Shown: piece after piece, positions 1-11,223 of the stretch
Position numbering within the stretch: the stretch's first letter is position 1
Layout: each line of letters starts with the position of its first letter
The notes under the pieces: model-generated
What the model was told of the DNA's origin: nothing
Seen by the model: only the letters and a program-made list of their open reading frames with translations
Database searches by the model: none
From: Hemibagrus wyckioides
Taxonomy: Eukaryota; Chordata; Actinopteri; Siluriformes; Bagridae
Direction: 5' to 3'
Assembly: GCF_019097595.1 (NCBI RefSeq)
Contig: NC_080719.1
Coordinates: 16,141,501-16,205,500, forward strand
DNA: 64,000 nt
Made by a program: the position numbers and the translations under genes

Positions 1-1236
1 AAAAGTATTCGCTCACCTGCCTTGACTCGCATATGAACTTAAGTGACATCCCATTCCTAATCCATAGGGTTCAATATGACGTCGGTCCACCCTTTGCAGC
101 TATAACAGCTTCAACTCTTCTGGGAAGGCTGTCCACAAGGTTTAGGAGTGTGTTTATGGGAATTTTTGACCATTCTTCCAGAAGCGCATTTGTGAGGTCA
201 CACACTGATGTTGGACGAGAAGGCCTGGCTCTCAGTCTCCGCTCTAATTCATCCCAAAGGTGTTCTATCGGGTTGAGGTCAGGACTCTGTGCAGGCCAGT
301 CAAGTTCCTCCACACCAGACTCTGTCATCCATGTCTTTATGGACCTTGCTTTGTGCACTGGTGCACAGTCATGTTGGAAGAGGAAGGGGCCAGCTCCAAA
401 CTGTTCCCACAAAGTTGGGAGCATGGAATTGTCCAAAATGTCTTGGTATGCTGAAGCATTCAGAGTTCCTTTCACTGGAACTAAGGGGCCAAGCCCAGCT
501 CCTGAAAAACAACCCCACACCATAATCCCCCCTCCACCAAACTTTACACTTGGCACAATGCAGTCAGACAAGTACCGTTCTCCTGGCAACCACCACACCC
601 AGACTCGTCCATCAGATTGCCAGATGGAGAAGCGCGATTCGTCACTCCAGAGAACGCGTCTCCACTGCTCTAGAGTCCAGTGGCGGCGTGCTTTACACCA
701 CTGCATCCGACGCTTTGCATTGCACTTGGTGATGTATGGCTTGGATGCAGCTGCTCGGCCATGGAATCCCATTCCATGAAGCTCTCTGCGCACTGTTCTT
801 GAGCTAATCTGAAGGCCACATGAAGTTTGGAGGTCTGTAGCGATTGACTCTGCAGAAAGTTGGCGACCTCTTCGCACTATGCGCCTCAGCATCCGCTGAC
901 CCCGCTCCGTCAGTTTACGTGGCCTACCACTTCGTGGCTGAGTTGCTGTCGTTCCCAAACACTTCCACGTTCTTATAATACAGCTGACAGTTGACTGTGG
1001 AATATTTAGGAGCGAGGAAATTTCACGACTGGATTTGTTGCACAGGTGGCATCCTATCACAGTTCCACGCTGGAATTCACTGAGCTCCTGAGAGCGACCC
1101 ATTCTTTCACAAATGTTTGTAAAAACAGTCTGCATGCCTAGGTGCTTGATTTTATACAGCTGTGGCCATGGAAGTGATTGGAACACCTGATTCTGATTAT
1201 TTGGCTGGGTGAGCGAATACTTTTGGCAATATAGTG
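1..1236 (-). mobile_element. Tc1/mariner element, unit 1 copy (left end cut)
   Basis: Same element as in unit 2, starting 12 bases inside its left terminal inverted repeat because the window begins there. The right terminal repeat ends at 1236 and is followed by the TA target dinucleotide. The transposase is on the minus strand. Confidence 0.93.
71..1102 (-). CDS. Tc1-type transposase, unit 1
   Basis: Encodes a 343-residue DDE/D transposase, the usual length for Tc1. It cuts and pastes its own element at TA sites. The frame stays open 28 codons further upstream (to 1186), but I chose the internal ATG at 1102, which gives the usual family start MGRSQELS. The N-terminal part has two helix-turn-helix DNA-binding regions with the linker GRPRKL between them. 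Catalytic acidic residues are visible in [17 protein letters not shown] and [15 protein letters not shown], the last two spaced as DD34E. No stop or frameshift is present. This copy has Pro in GLGPLVPV where units 2 and 3 have Ser. Whether the protein is active cannot be judged from sequence. Confidence 0.93.
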   Translation of the reverse strand: MGRSQELSEFQRGTVIGCHLCNKSSREISSLLNIPQSTVSCIIRTWKCLGTTATQPRSGRPRKLTERGQRMLRRIVRRGRQLSAESIATDLQTSCGLQISSRTVRRELHGMGFHGRAAASKPYITKCNAKRRMQWCKARRHWTLEQWRRVLWSDESRFSIWQSDGRVWVWWLPGERYLSDCIVPSVKFGGGGIMVWGCFSGAGLGPLVPVKGTLNASAYQDILDNSMLPTLWEQFGAGPFLFQHDCAPVHKARSIKTWMTESGVEELDWPAQSPDLNPIEHLWDELERRLRARPSRPTSVCDLTNALLEEWSKIPINTLLNLVDSLPRRVEAVIAAKGGPTSY

Positions 1237-1275
1237 TATGTGTGCTCTGATAGATGGTGCTTTAATAGTTGCTAG

Positions 1276-2159
1276 TTGCTGGGAGCAGCAATCCAGGACA
1301 GTTATGGGTGCATTAACTGGGATTTAATATTCCTGCCCCTTGGAAAGACCCCAGAGAGCCAAGAGCAGAAGAAAGAAAAACTGAAGACGATGTCTCAGCA
1401 AACTGATGCAAATCTAGACAAGGTCAAATATCTGATAAAGCTGACTTTCTACATACAATGTAAACAAGTCTGCCAGGGGAAAAATATAAAATGCCTCTTA
1501 AAAGAGTGGCCATCTTGGTTCAATGAACTTGAATGCTATGGCAGTCCACTTCAAGGAACTTAGTGGAATAGGACTTACAGAAACTTTCACATGGAATGTG
1601 AGTCTGAAGGGGAAACGGCTTTTGAACTACTTAAATACTGTTGGTGTTAACAAGAATAAAAAGTTCTTCCAGGCTGAAACAAAGTATAAAATGACGAGGG
1701 CATGGCTGAGAGGTTGCTCTGAAGTCATCAAAAAGATGTTGCTGCTTTTGGTGTCTTACTTCAGTGAGAAGAAAGATGCAATGTTCTGCTATGTGGAGGA
1801 CACATGCCTGGTCTGGGAAGTACAGGTGGACCAAGTTCATTTCACACTATTGTTGTGTGTGGTAAGTTACATTTCATTTTTCTTTCTTGGTCTTTCTTTC
1901 ATGTTCTCTTGTATATCTGTTTTGTTACCTTCATTTCTCTCTTTTTCTGTCTATTTGGAGACATTAACCTTTTTATTTTACACTTTAAATAATGAATTAA
2001 TAATGAATGAATTATGCATTTTGTTTTTTCTATTTCCCAAGGTATTTTTTCTCCATCAACCCAGAAAAGGGGACTAAAGTGGAGACGACAAAAACATCAC
2101 GTCTTCATGTGAACCCAAGAGTCCTTACCTTGATTCAGGAACTTTCAGATCATGAGTGA
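1276..2159 (+). pseudogene. Broken member of a fish multicopy family (SAMD3-like?), unit 1
   Basis: Coding remnants on the plus strand resemble an uncharacterised fish protein family that, from memory, is often labelled SAMD3-like; that name is tentative. The first block (1276-1560) ends in a stop. The reading continues in another frame from about 1538 (AVHFKELSGIGL onward), so there is a frameshift. The second block ends at a splice donor (G|GTAAGT at 1862). The last block starts near 2042 after an acceptor and reads FFSINPEKGTKVETTKTS to a stop at 2159. Phases on the two sides of this intron do not agree, which fits loss of a middle exon. No function is expected. Confidence 0.6.
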
Positions 2160-2897
2160 CATGATGTCTGAATATGGACTGGAGTCAGTAAGATTTCTGA
2201 CATGTAATGATGTCACACTTTCAGCTTGAAGGTTTGTTTCAGCTCATATACTCAGCTCTTGCGAGTATGAAGCAAAGCACATGTTTTAAACTATATAGTT
2301 GCAGATGAATTTGTACATGACATATAAGTTGTATTGTTCTTGTATTTTCTGATTTCCATTCCTGTATCTCAATTTAAAGAGGTTGTTCATAAATATTGGT
2401 ACATCTGTTGTATTCATTCTCATAAGGAAACCCAATAATCCTTAACGGGTGTTAAAATTCTTACTTTCATTCATAAAAACCTCAAAATTGTTTTTAACCA
2501 TTTTAAAAGTCTTTTCTTCTTTCTTGCCCTCTCTTTCTCTTTTTTATTCTTTCTTTCTCTCATCTTTATTTCATTCCATCACCTTCCCTCCATCTTTTGT
2601 CTTTCAGTTCCAGTAAGATCACTAAGGTCACTTCCTCTTTATTGTTTTGTTTGTGAAGTACATATTATGAATGTTGAGAAATGACAGATTTTTGTACACT
2701 GCATTGAGATGAATAAATTATCGCAAGGCAAGTTGTTATTGGATTCCTTACAGTATCTCTTAAGGTATGTCTAGCTTTGCTTTTCAGTATTTGCATGCTT
2801 AATCTGTGCATGCCTTTAACCTAAATAGTTACAAGTTACAGAAAATATTTTTTTATTTAGATGTTGTTAACACTGCAAAAGTCACTATACATTATAA
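2160..2897. other. Non-coding stretch in unit 1 (same in units 2 and 3)
   Basis: AT-rich sequence with a pyrimidine-rich run of TTTCTTTCTCTC type near 2510-2600. I see no gene. The equivalent stretches are 13395-14132 and 24631-25368. Confidence 0.6.
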
Positions 2898-3073
2898 ACT
2901 GCAGGTGGAGTGAATAACACCGATTATCTCCTCATCATGGCATCTGTTAGTGGGTGGGATATATTAGGCAGCAAGTGAACATTTTGTCCTCAAAGTTGAT
3001 GTGTTAGAAGCAGGAAAAATGGACAAGTGTAAGGATTTGAGCGAGTTTGACGAAGGGCCAAATTGTGATGGCT
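2898..3073 (+). mobile_element. Relic of a second Tc1 family, unit 1
   Basis: Contains the start of a different Tc1-type transposase; the frame around 3021-3073 reads KDLSEFDEG and then GQIVMAR in another frame, so it is already frameshifted. Sequence stops at 3073 and jumps to a LINE-like 3' tail ending near 3157 (a run containing AATAAAG and CTTTCTGAC). Unit 3 shows what was lost here. Confidence 0.7.
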
Positions 3074-3157
3074 AGAGCTCCTGTCGCATTCCCAGTCACA
3101 TTCCTTGTGTGTGTAAGCATAATTGGTAATAAAGTTCTTTCTGACTTCAGACTTATG

Positions 3158-4614
3158 ACTTTTATAATAAGATGTTCCATTTAAAACTGCAAAGTTGTTT
3201 ACGTTTATTATGTATTTTTTACAGAATTATTCTGGCAACTACAGCTGGCACATTTTTTTTTGTAAAAACAGTGCTGTTTGGACAGTGGACTTTATCTAGT
3301 AATGATAATTCTGGGATGTGTAGTGTTAATCATGTTGTGCTTGTTTGGGCCATGCACATTCAAATGCTTGCAAAAGATTATAATGTCCAATTTAGCGACC
3401 AACAAACTCTTGAAATTATATGACACTGACAGTGACTGGACTCCTCTGTTTGAAGATGACATTCCCTGATTGGCCACCAGACCCTCAGATTCAGACTGGC
3501 TTAGAACCAGACACTCCAGTGAAGTAAATACAGACAAGTAGCGTCAAACAGCATTCTGTCGACACCTCATGTGACTTGTCATAAGTCATAATCAGACCTG
3601 CCTTTGCTTTTTCATTTGCATTTTATGTGCATGGGCTCTGTCCCCACAAAAACAGAAAAAAGTGTTCATTGAAACTCTGTAAGGGGAAAATCACTGAGGT
3701 GAGACCATAATTGATCAAGCTTAGCCTTATGAATCTACTCATATTCTTGGTTGATTATGTGTACGACAATAATCTTTCAAAACATTGTGTGTTGTCCTAA
3801 AGACAAAAAGAGCGGATCGTGATGGAAAATTTTAAAAGGAGTAGTTCTGACCTTCTGTGTACATGACTAGAGGTTGTTTGTGACTAGAAGTTGTACGCGA
3901 CTGTGCAAACTAACAGGGGGACAGAACGGGCTGGAGACGAGGTGGTGAGATTAAGGGCCTGAAACAGCTTAGTCAGGCCTTGGTCAGGTTGCCAGGCATA
4001 AGGTCGCATGGGGAAGTGAAAATTGAATCATTTTAAGGTTGAATTGAACCATTTTTTAAATTCTTGAAAACTCTGAATCAAACTATCAGCCTAAACAATG
4101 CAGAACTCTGATATTAATGAAATTCTTCATGTCAGAAGTGGGTTTGGAAGGATAAAGATGACCAAAGACTGGCTTATATTTTTGTGCTGTTTTAGTTTTC
4201 TCCATCCTGAGTATTTTAACTCCTGAGAATCAGTAACAACTCCGTGGCAGATGTTTTTCCTACATGGCTTTTAAACTCTGTTAAAAAAGTGCTATATAAA
4301 GATTGTGATGATGATGATGATTGTAACTGTAACTGTATTACACATTGGGTTGTATTTTATATAAAACAATAACAAATAAGTGAAGTAAATGAATTACTTT
4401 AAAGACATTCAAAAGTTTCCTGAAGAAAATGATTGCTGTTAATAGTCCAGCTAGGAGAGGTAACTAGGAGACGCTACCCTGTGACATCACAGATTCTAAT
4501 TCCATTCAGATTCTGTGACTCTCTAGTTTGTGTGTACAGACTGAAGCTGTGAATTGTGTGCATTTAGCGTCACATTTGTGTTGATCTGCGTTCAGATTAT
4601 AAGATTGTTTCGCA
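3158..4614. other. Non-coding stretch upstream of the kinase, unit 1
   Basis: No gene recognised. A GAT microsatellite lies near 4303-4322. The kinase promoter must lie at its right end, but no TATA box stands out within 100 bases of the ATG. Equivalents are 14393-15849 and about 25920-27370; the GAT run is two repeats shorter in unit 3. Confidence 0.5.
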
Positions 4615-7600
4615 ATGGGAAATTCATTGAACTTGTTTCAGGGTATGAGGAGGGTAAGTATGGATCATAGATAATGATTTACAAATAATATGATGGAAGG
4701 TTTTGGAGAAATGTCTGTATTTTTTGGTCTCACTGAAAAACTTGGATAAAGAGAAGACAATATAGCTCTGCAGTGTTTCTGAAATGTAGTAATATACCAT
4801 AACTTGTGTTTATGTGTATAAAACTGAACATTGTTTTATTTGTGAGCAGAAAAAGAAGAACAAAGTGAAGAAGGGACATGATGAAGTCAAGTCCTATGAT
4901 ACAGAAAGGTAAATAAATACATAAATAAACACATCAATAAATAAATGAGCCTGTAAATGTTAAATATGGAAGTTTCATGTATCGTTCAGGTGCTAATTGC
5001 CCCACACTATCAGAGTTTTGTCTCCTTGGGAAAGCATAGCATTAGCACGGTTGCCATTTGTCCACAAAATGCTGCTTTGGAAGTAGGCTGCAGATTGTAG
5101 CGTTTTTTACTGAAACTCATTACAGTTATGTTACTCAAATCACTATCTAAATTTATCAGAATGAACTCAAATGTTATTGAAAAAAGTCCGACAGAAAGGA
5201 TCCAAGCTTTAACAGTAATTATTGTTGACTGGTTGAACGCCGGGGCAAGTGAAAGCACAGTTAGATGAAGAATAATTTTCCCACTCGGTCGATTTGATGA
5301 TTTTGGCAGCAAAATGTCGGAGAAACAGCAGTATGAAGCTAAGCGAGTCCGATGCTTTATTCTCCCATGAAAAAGTTTCCTGGATTCATTTTCCGGGATT
5401 TTCCGTACCCGAGATTTGCTCGGGTATCATTGTCCCGAAAAAAGACGACAAAACTGCCTCTTTTTGTCAGAACTAAAACATTTTGGAAACAGTCTCTTGA
5501 ATGGAAAGTAAAATCTCTCCGTCTCCTCATATGGAGCTGAAATAAGCCCGTTAGCCAGATAGCTAGCCGCTAATCTGTAGCCAGTGCTGCACCGATGTAG
5601 CTGATAGCTGGTAAGGTAACGTTCCCTGACTATGCTAATGCTAACATAAGGGTTAGAATATCGAGGGGAATGAAGGCAGACTTTCGCCCAGTGTGTGCTG
5701 GGATAGACTCCAGCAGATCCCCGTCACCCTAATTAGGAATAAAGCGGATATAGACAATGGAGGGAGGGATGAAGGCAGACTGTTGAATTAATTTATCCCC
5801 TGAAATGCTCACTAAATAAATGTACATGCGCTTAGTTTAAGTTTATAGATAAGAAGGCTGGAAATGTGTTCACTCTCATGACATGATATCCACATACTAT
5901 GACTTTCTTTAACCTTTAATTTACTACTTTATTAATTTACTGTTACCAGAGATAACTGACTATGAAGTCATGTAAGGTGACACTTGGTTTTATGAAATCT
6001 CTGAGCAAAGTGAAAATAAGGGAAAGCACATAAGAATGTATTTCCTTAACTATAGAATAGTTTATATTTACAATTTGAAATCCTTAAAAAACTGTTTTTT
6101 TAATAGCTCTAAAATCTGCAAGCTGGTAGACAAAATAAGGCGATTAAACAAAGGGAAATGTGCACTTGATGCTGCAGCAGCAGCTGATTTATTTATGTAA
6201 TTACTGTGCAAACATGTACATGCTCTCTGAAATGATTAGAATTAACTGCCCTGTATACGACATATTAACCTCCAAAATTAAGCATTTACCACCATAACAT
6301 ATTTCAGGGGGTTCAAACTCAGAAATACCTTCTACATCACGTCTTAGCTACAGCTTTTATATCATATCCTAACTGAAAACCCCATGCCTCAAATGGAGAA
6401 TAATTAGTATGTGGTCCAGTCCAAGCAAGTGCAAGTATGTCCATTTGTTCCTAATTGTGCAATTGCTGGACAGTATCGGGTTCAAAACACACCACCACCA
6501 GTATAATCTCGGACAGAAAAAAAGAAAAATTTTTTAGAAATACTGTTCTAATTTATAGAAGTGAAAAATCTGTTGTGTTTGTTTCTTCATTGCAGTAAAA
6601 AGAGACAGAAAACGACTTGCAGATTTGCAGAAAGTCTGATACAACCAGAGGAGGATCATCTGGGGTCGGGCACACGTGACAGAGACATAACACCACCGTC
6701 TGCTGATCATATCGAGGAAGTGCAACAAGTAGAACCAAGTCCATACCTGAGTGAGGATGGTTTAAATGAGAGCAATGTAGAGGTGCAGCCTAGAAATAAG
6801 AGCCTAGAGGATTTCGAGTTCCTCAAAGTTCTTGGAAGGGGTGGATTTGGCAAGGTTGTTCTGGCTGAACTCAGAGGCACTGATAAGGTGTTTGCAGTAA
6901 AGATTCTGAAGAAAGACGAGCTTCAGAGTTATCAAAATTTGTACCAAACTCTGATGGAGAGACGTGCCCTGGTTCTGGCTACAGAACACCCCTTCCTCAC
7001 CCAGGTCTCCTGCTGCTTCCAGACTAATGACCGCTTGTACTTTGCCATGGAGTACATGAATGGAGGTGATCTTCAATACCACATTGCACGATCGTTTCGA
7101 TTTACCGTATCGCGCTCCCGCATTTATGCTGCCGAGATAGCCTCTGCTCTCATGTTCCTCCACCGTAACGGCATCATTCATAGAGATCTCAAACCCAGCA
7201 ATATCCTGTTAGATGCCGATGGCCATTGCAAGTTAGCTGACTTTGGCATGTGCAAAGGGGGCATCCTAGATGGCAAGAAAACCGATACATTATGTGGTAC
7301 ACCTCTGTACATAGCACCTGAGATACTGTTAGAATGTAAATACGGTGCATCAGTAGACTGGTGGTCTCTGGGTGTCATCATGTATGAGATGATGGTGGGC
7401 TATCGTCCGTTTGTTGCTAGAAATGAGGCGAGGCTGTACAAGTCCATCCTTCAGAATAATCCACTTTATCCATTTTGGCTGAGCAGAGAGTCGAAAAGAA
7501 TTCTCAAGGCATTCCTGGTGAAGAGTCCTGAGAATCGGCTTGGCTGTGTGGTGTCTCAGGGCCAGGAGGAAGCCATCAAAATTCATCCATTCTTTAAGAA

Positions 7601-7805
7601 AATTGACTGGGAGCTTTTGGAACAGAGGAAGATTACGCCCCCTTTTAAACCAAAAATTACAACCAAAAGAGATACCAATTACTTTAAAGCACGCTTCACT
7701 CGTCAGAAGCTCAAGCTTACCCCCACTGATGATTCAAAAATTAAGCCATTTTATCAGAAGTTCTTTGATGACTTTTACTACTGTAACCCCAATATTGATT
7801 GTTAA
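4615..7805 (+). CDS. Myristoylation-motif, PKC-like AGC protein kinase, unit 1
   Basis: Three exons, 4615-4653, 4850-4908 and 6596-7805, join in phase to 435 residues. Exon 1 starts MGNSLNLFQGMRR, which fits the N-myristoylation pattern (Gly2, Asn6), in a good Kozak context (G at -3 and +4). A basic run RRKKKNKVKK follows at residues 12-21. Residues 34-105 are unlike known domains. The kinase domain (about 106-366) has GRGGFG at 113-118, Lys135, Glu154, HRD Asp230, DFG Asp248, T-loop Thr264 in TLCGTP, APE 273-275 and DWW at 287. An AGC tail follows, with a turn-motif Thr408 (LTP) and a hydrophobic motif FDDFYY at 423-428, where Tyr replaces the usual Ser/Thr. The sequence resembles novel PKC delta/epsilon/eta catalytic domains, but no C1 or C2 domain is encoded. 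Predicted substrates are Ser/Thr proteins at membranes; substrate unknown. The frame is also open for 11 codons of intron before exon 3; these are not coding. Confidence 0.85.
5690..5765 (+). repeat. L2/SINE 3' tail fragment in kinase intron 2, unit 1
   Basis: The segment GCTGGGATAGACTCCAGCAG to AAAGCGGATATAGACAATGG matches the 3' tail shared by fish L2 LINEs and several fish SINEs, a very common dispersed repeat. Copies are at 16925-17000 and 28446-28521. Confidence 0.75.
6107..6200 (+). other. Candidate alternative terminal exon of the kinase gene, unit 1
   Basis: Within kinase intron 2, a pyrimidine-rich tract ending in TAATAG is followed by 31 codons that are in phase with exon 2 (its dangling AG plus C gives Ser) and end in TAA at 6198. 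Joined to exons 1 and 2 this would give a 63-residue myristoylation-motif peptide with no kinase domain, with a charged stretch (LVDKIRRLNKGK) and a five-alanine run. Phase agreement has a one-in-three chance of arising at random, so this is only a candidate. Confidence 0.25.
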
Positions 7806-7880
7806 GCTTAACTTTACACTAGCACAGAAAATGTTTTTCTTATTTGAGCATTAAGTTTTTCATTGATTATGTTTAATTAA

Positions 7881-7886
7881 AATAAA
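7881..7886 (+). terminator. Polyadenylation signal of kinase gene, unit 1
   Basis: AATAAA lies 76 bases after the stop codon, preceded by ATTAA. Confidence 0.7.
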
Positions 7887-9214
7887 CAACTTAGAAAGTG
7901 AAACTCATGTGTCTCAAGTGTCTCTTTCTTATATTATATATTATAAGCATTTCTCATTGGTCTTACCTACAATATACTTTCAGTTGAAACTCTGGTGTAC
8001 AGAAGTATTGACACTGTTTTCCTCTCACAAGTAAATACACTCTAGCCAATAGTCTGAACTAATAATCTGGTGTATAGAATTAATGCAATGCCAAATAAAC
8101 TGATAACATGTGAATCTCAGTGTGTGATTTTATTCTTATGTTCATTCTCATGACTGATTGCCAAACTGCGCCAACTCTGAATATGGAGGAAAAGATAGTA
8201 AAATGCTGTGGTCAGGCAGACAGGAGTGTTTGATTAACCAGTTTGCATTTCCTTTCTACAATACTTACTAATCAACCATGACCTTTTGCAGATTTTTATA
8301 TTTTCTGAATGATCATTTTAATCATTGCAAATTGTAAAAAAATAAATAGAGTCTGCTGCTCTATTTACGGTAAGTTTGGTAGTACTGTTTATTGTGATAG
8401 AGCAGTTATGTACAAAAAATAATAATTGCAGTATTATAAATTGAAAAATTAACAACAAACTGTCTTTTTGCTTTTACATTCTTACTGTTAAACACATGAC
8501 ATTTCTGTATATTAAAGATTATTTTACAGTGTAGTTTATCCTTTTTACATTATATTAGCATGGTACATAGATTTTACTATGAAATGCCCTGTAAAAGTAT
8601 TTTCATCAAATTAACAGCAATTTGCTACAATGGCATTAGATCTAGCCGTGGAGGTGAGGCATGGTGAGGACCATGAGAGAGACAGAAAGCAGAGCAGCAC
8701 AGATGAAATCACTCAAAAAGAGAAAGAAAAGGAAAATAACCCCTTTTTGAGTTGTCTCAAGGCTGCCTCCCATCTTCTCTTCTCTGCCTCCCATCTGGTC
8801 AAACCTGTAAGAAACATATTACTTCCACCTTTTACCAACAATCTACCTAATTTAACTCGTACACTTCAATTAAAAATAACCTCATAAAATAGGGATGTAA
8901 ATTAATGGTTTTCATTTCTTTATAAAAAAAAGCAAAAAAACAAACAAGCCATATGCAAAATAAATAAAAATGAAAATGAATACACAGGCATTGTATTTAT
9001 ATTATAACAAATCTAATAAATCAAGCATGATGTCCACGCTGATTTAACCTGCATGTAACCTACAGGGGTAACCGTGGACAACCAACTGTCCTTCTCTTCT
9101 CACGTTCCTAAGCTGACCCGCTCATATCGATTTCCGCTTCACGATATCTGAAGAATTCTTTCATTTCTAACCACACAGGACACTCAGGTGCTTGTTTAAT
9201 TCCTTTTCATTTTG
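7887..9214. other. Downstream non-coding stretch, unit 1
   Basis: AT-rich and mostly featureless. It contains an 85-codon open frame at 8630-8887 (start MALDLAVEVRH, rich in Lys/Glu, with a possible splice donor CCTGTAAGA near 8806) that I do not recognise. The frame persists in unit 2 (19865-20122) and unit 3 (31386-31643) with Glu to Lys near the start. With no homology visible, I do not call it a gene. Confidence 0.5.
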
Positions 9215-9440
9215 AGACTGGACTACTGCAACTCTGCAGATCTGCTTCTGAGCACCATTCAGCCTCTGCAACTGATCCAGATCCATACAGCTGTGTGATT
9301 GGTTTCAAGTTCACCAACACCACCCCATTGCTATACTCCCTCCACTGGCTTCCTGTAGCTGCCCACATCAAATTAAAAATATTGAAGCTTCAAAACTATC
9401 ATCAAGTCTTACACAGGCCCATATCACAGTTCTCCTGAAG
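9215..9440 (+). mobile_element. L2/Rex-type LINE reverse-transcriptase fragment, unit 1
   Basis: Plus-strand reading resembles the C-terminal part of fish LINE ORF2 (DYCNS, then a match to the common LHWLP block as a degraded TPSTGFL stretch), with frameshifts. The unit 3 to unit 4 junction falls inside this fragment in unit 3 (31971-32114). The unit 2 copy is 20450-20675. Confidence 0.7.
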
Positions 9441-9446
9441 CCATAT

Positions 9447-9760
9447 AAAGATGCCCTTGATTGTAGTTCTTATAGACCTATTTCCTTACTAAATGTAGAC
9501 GTTAACATTTTATCTAAAGTACTGGCCTGTAGAGTAGAGTATATAATACCAGATGTTATTTCACAAGACCAGACAGGCTTCATAAAGGGGCACCATTCCT
9601 TCATTAATATTCAGAAACTTAATGTTGTGCATTCTTCTGCAATCACTCTTCAGAGTGATTATTTCACTAGGCTCACAGAAAGCATTTGACAGAGTCGAAT
9701 GGAACTATTCATTTGCTGTATTAGATACATCTGGATTCGGCTCAAAATTCATTTCCTGAA
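9447..9760 (+). mobile_element. L1-type LINE reverse-transcriptase fragment, unit 1
   Basis: The reading contains the L1-like reverse-transcriptase signatures SSYRPISLLNVD, QDQTGFIKGHHS and KAFDRVEWNYSF, broken by a frameshift after the second block. It is a 5'- and 3'-truncated insertion. The unit 2 copy is 20682-20995; unit 3 has lost it by deletion. Confidence 0.8.
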
Positions 9761-11223
9761 TTTTATTAAAATTAAAAGAACGGGTGTTGAGTTCTCTGTC
9801 TGTGGAGTCTGTCTCTGGGAAGAAGCGTTTTATTGGAGAGCACTAACAGCTGGTTGCGTGTGTCTCTAAACACAATGCCGCTCTGCTGAGCCCAGCTCTT
9901 AACCACAAAAAGTGCTGAGAACAGCAAAAAGACCATCAAAACAGGAAAAAGTGTATATGAATATGGAGAATTATGCAATGGTGGTTACTACTATTGTCTA
10001 CAATTGTAAAATTATATGGCAGCCTATTAGCTACAATTCTATATTAGATAAATACTACTAATAAATAAACAAATTAATAAATGATCACTCAATGGAACTT
10101 ATTCTCTTTGTGCCTCTTGGGATGCATGAGGTGCTTTAGTGTGTAAAGTGGAAAAGTAAAAAGTTCGCAATCTATACTTTCATCAGTTTACAGCAGTATT
10201 AATAGATTATATAATTGATTACTTGGTTAAACCTGTATCTTTGTTACTCTAATATTAGCTGTCAGCTCACACTACTTGCAAATGAACTCTTAAATAGCGT
10301 CACAAACAGCATAGCCCAAGAAGTATTTGTGATTGCTTTTGATTGTAGATTAAAATACTAAAGTTACTAACACTACCTCGATCTATAGCTGCTTGTGATG
10401 AGCACACTCCTGTTGATTAACATTTAAAACCCTGAGTTGGACAGTTTCAGTGGCCAGAAGACAATTATTTGGTGGCACTCTAACTGAGATAGCTTGGAGG
10501 GTATCACTCTAAAACAGGAATACTTTAATTTAAATGTATTTTCATGAGCATAGAGTACATTTAAGTATCGTAAGCAATGACATTCTTGTGCTCCAGTTCT
10601 ATACTACCCAGAACATTGCATTAAAATTCGACCCTCCAGTTTTCTTCTTCTTTTTGTTCTCCTCAGTCTTAGCTTGAAATCTTTCTGCACCCTCTTCATC
10701 TCTTCCCTCTCCTTCTGCCTGAAAGTTGGTTTCTTTTTGTTCAGTAGTTCCTACAGGTCCTTGGTGATCCAGTGTTTATTACAAAAACAATGAACCCTCC
10801 TGTCTGGAAATCTAGTGTGTTGCTGTCTTTCCCAGACCATCATCTAAGACCATCATCTTATGATCAAGATCACAGACTACCTATGTCCAACATGCTGGCA
10901 AATAGTCACAAAAGGTGTCATCTGCTTTACCAGGAACACTCACACTTGATGCGCATTGCTGATTTGTCACATACTGTGGCCTTTATTTAATCTATACATT
11001 TTTTGAATGTTATTCAGATCCACAAACAATGGAACTGGACTGGGCTATGTTGTGACTGCATGTTTCATATAAAACCACAAATAAGTGAGTGAATATATCT
11101 AAAATGAGAATATTTTGGCATAAGAGTATTAGTAAATACAACTAAATGAATAAGAATAAAATACACTTAAAATCTAAATGCAGCAGTGTGGCCAGTAGGT
11201 GATTACAGACATCATGGTACATA
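9761..11223. other. Non-coding end of unit 1
   Basis: No gene seen. A pyrimidine-rich segment near 10630-10790 looks like a dispersed fish repeat, but I cannot name it. The unit 2 equivalent is 20996-22459; unit 3 lacks it. Confidence 0.5.

Larger units (their letters stand above)
1..11223. repeat. Tandem unit 1 of the kinase array (left end cut by window)
   Basis: First of three head-to-tail units with a period of 11235 bp. The same Tc1 element, broken gene, kinase exons and LINE fragments recur at +11235 in unit 2. I set the unit border at the first base of the Tc1 terminal repeat for convenience; the true duplication breakpoint is unknown. Only scattered substitutions separate the units, for example A at 4540 versus T at 15775, and G at 487 versus A at 11722. 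Twelve bases of the Tc1 left terminal repeat lie outside the window. Confidence 0.95.

Noticed and set aside
33..779. Plus-strand open frames of 248-271 codons (also at 11199-12014 and 22435-23250)
   Set aside because: They lie antisense to the Tc1 transposase, and their composition mirrors it. No independent gene evidence.
6561..6595. Single-exon start of the kinase at the ATG at 6561
   Set aside because: These 11 codons are intron sequence before a good acceptor at 6595/6596. The phase-matched small exons upstream give a better N-terminus.
6804..7586. Minus-strand frames across the kinase exon (125, 67 and 78 codons)
   Set aside because: Shadows of the kinase coding strand, with no recognisable domains.
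10772..10990. 72-codon frame in units 1 and 2
   Set aside because: Lies in a probable dispersed repeat, with no domain, no splice context and no homology that I recognise.
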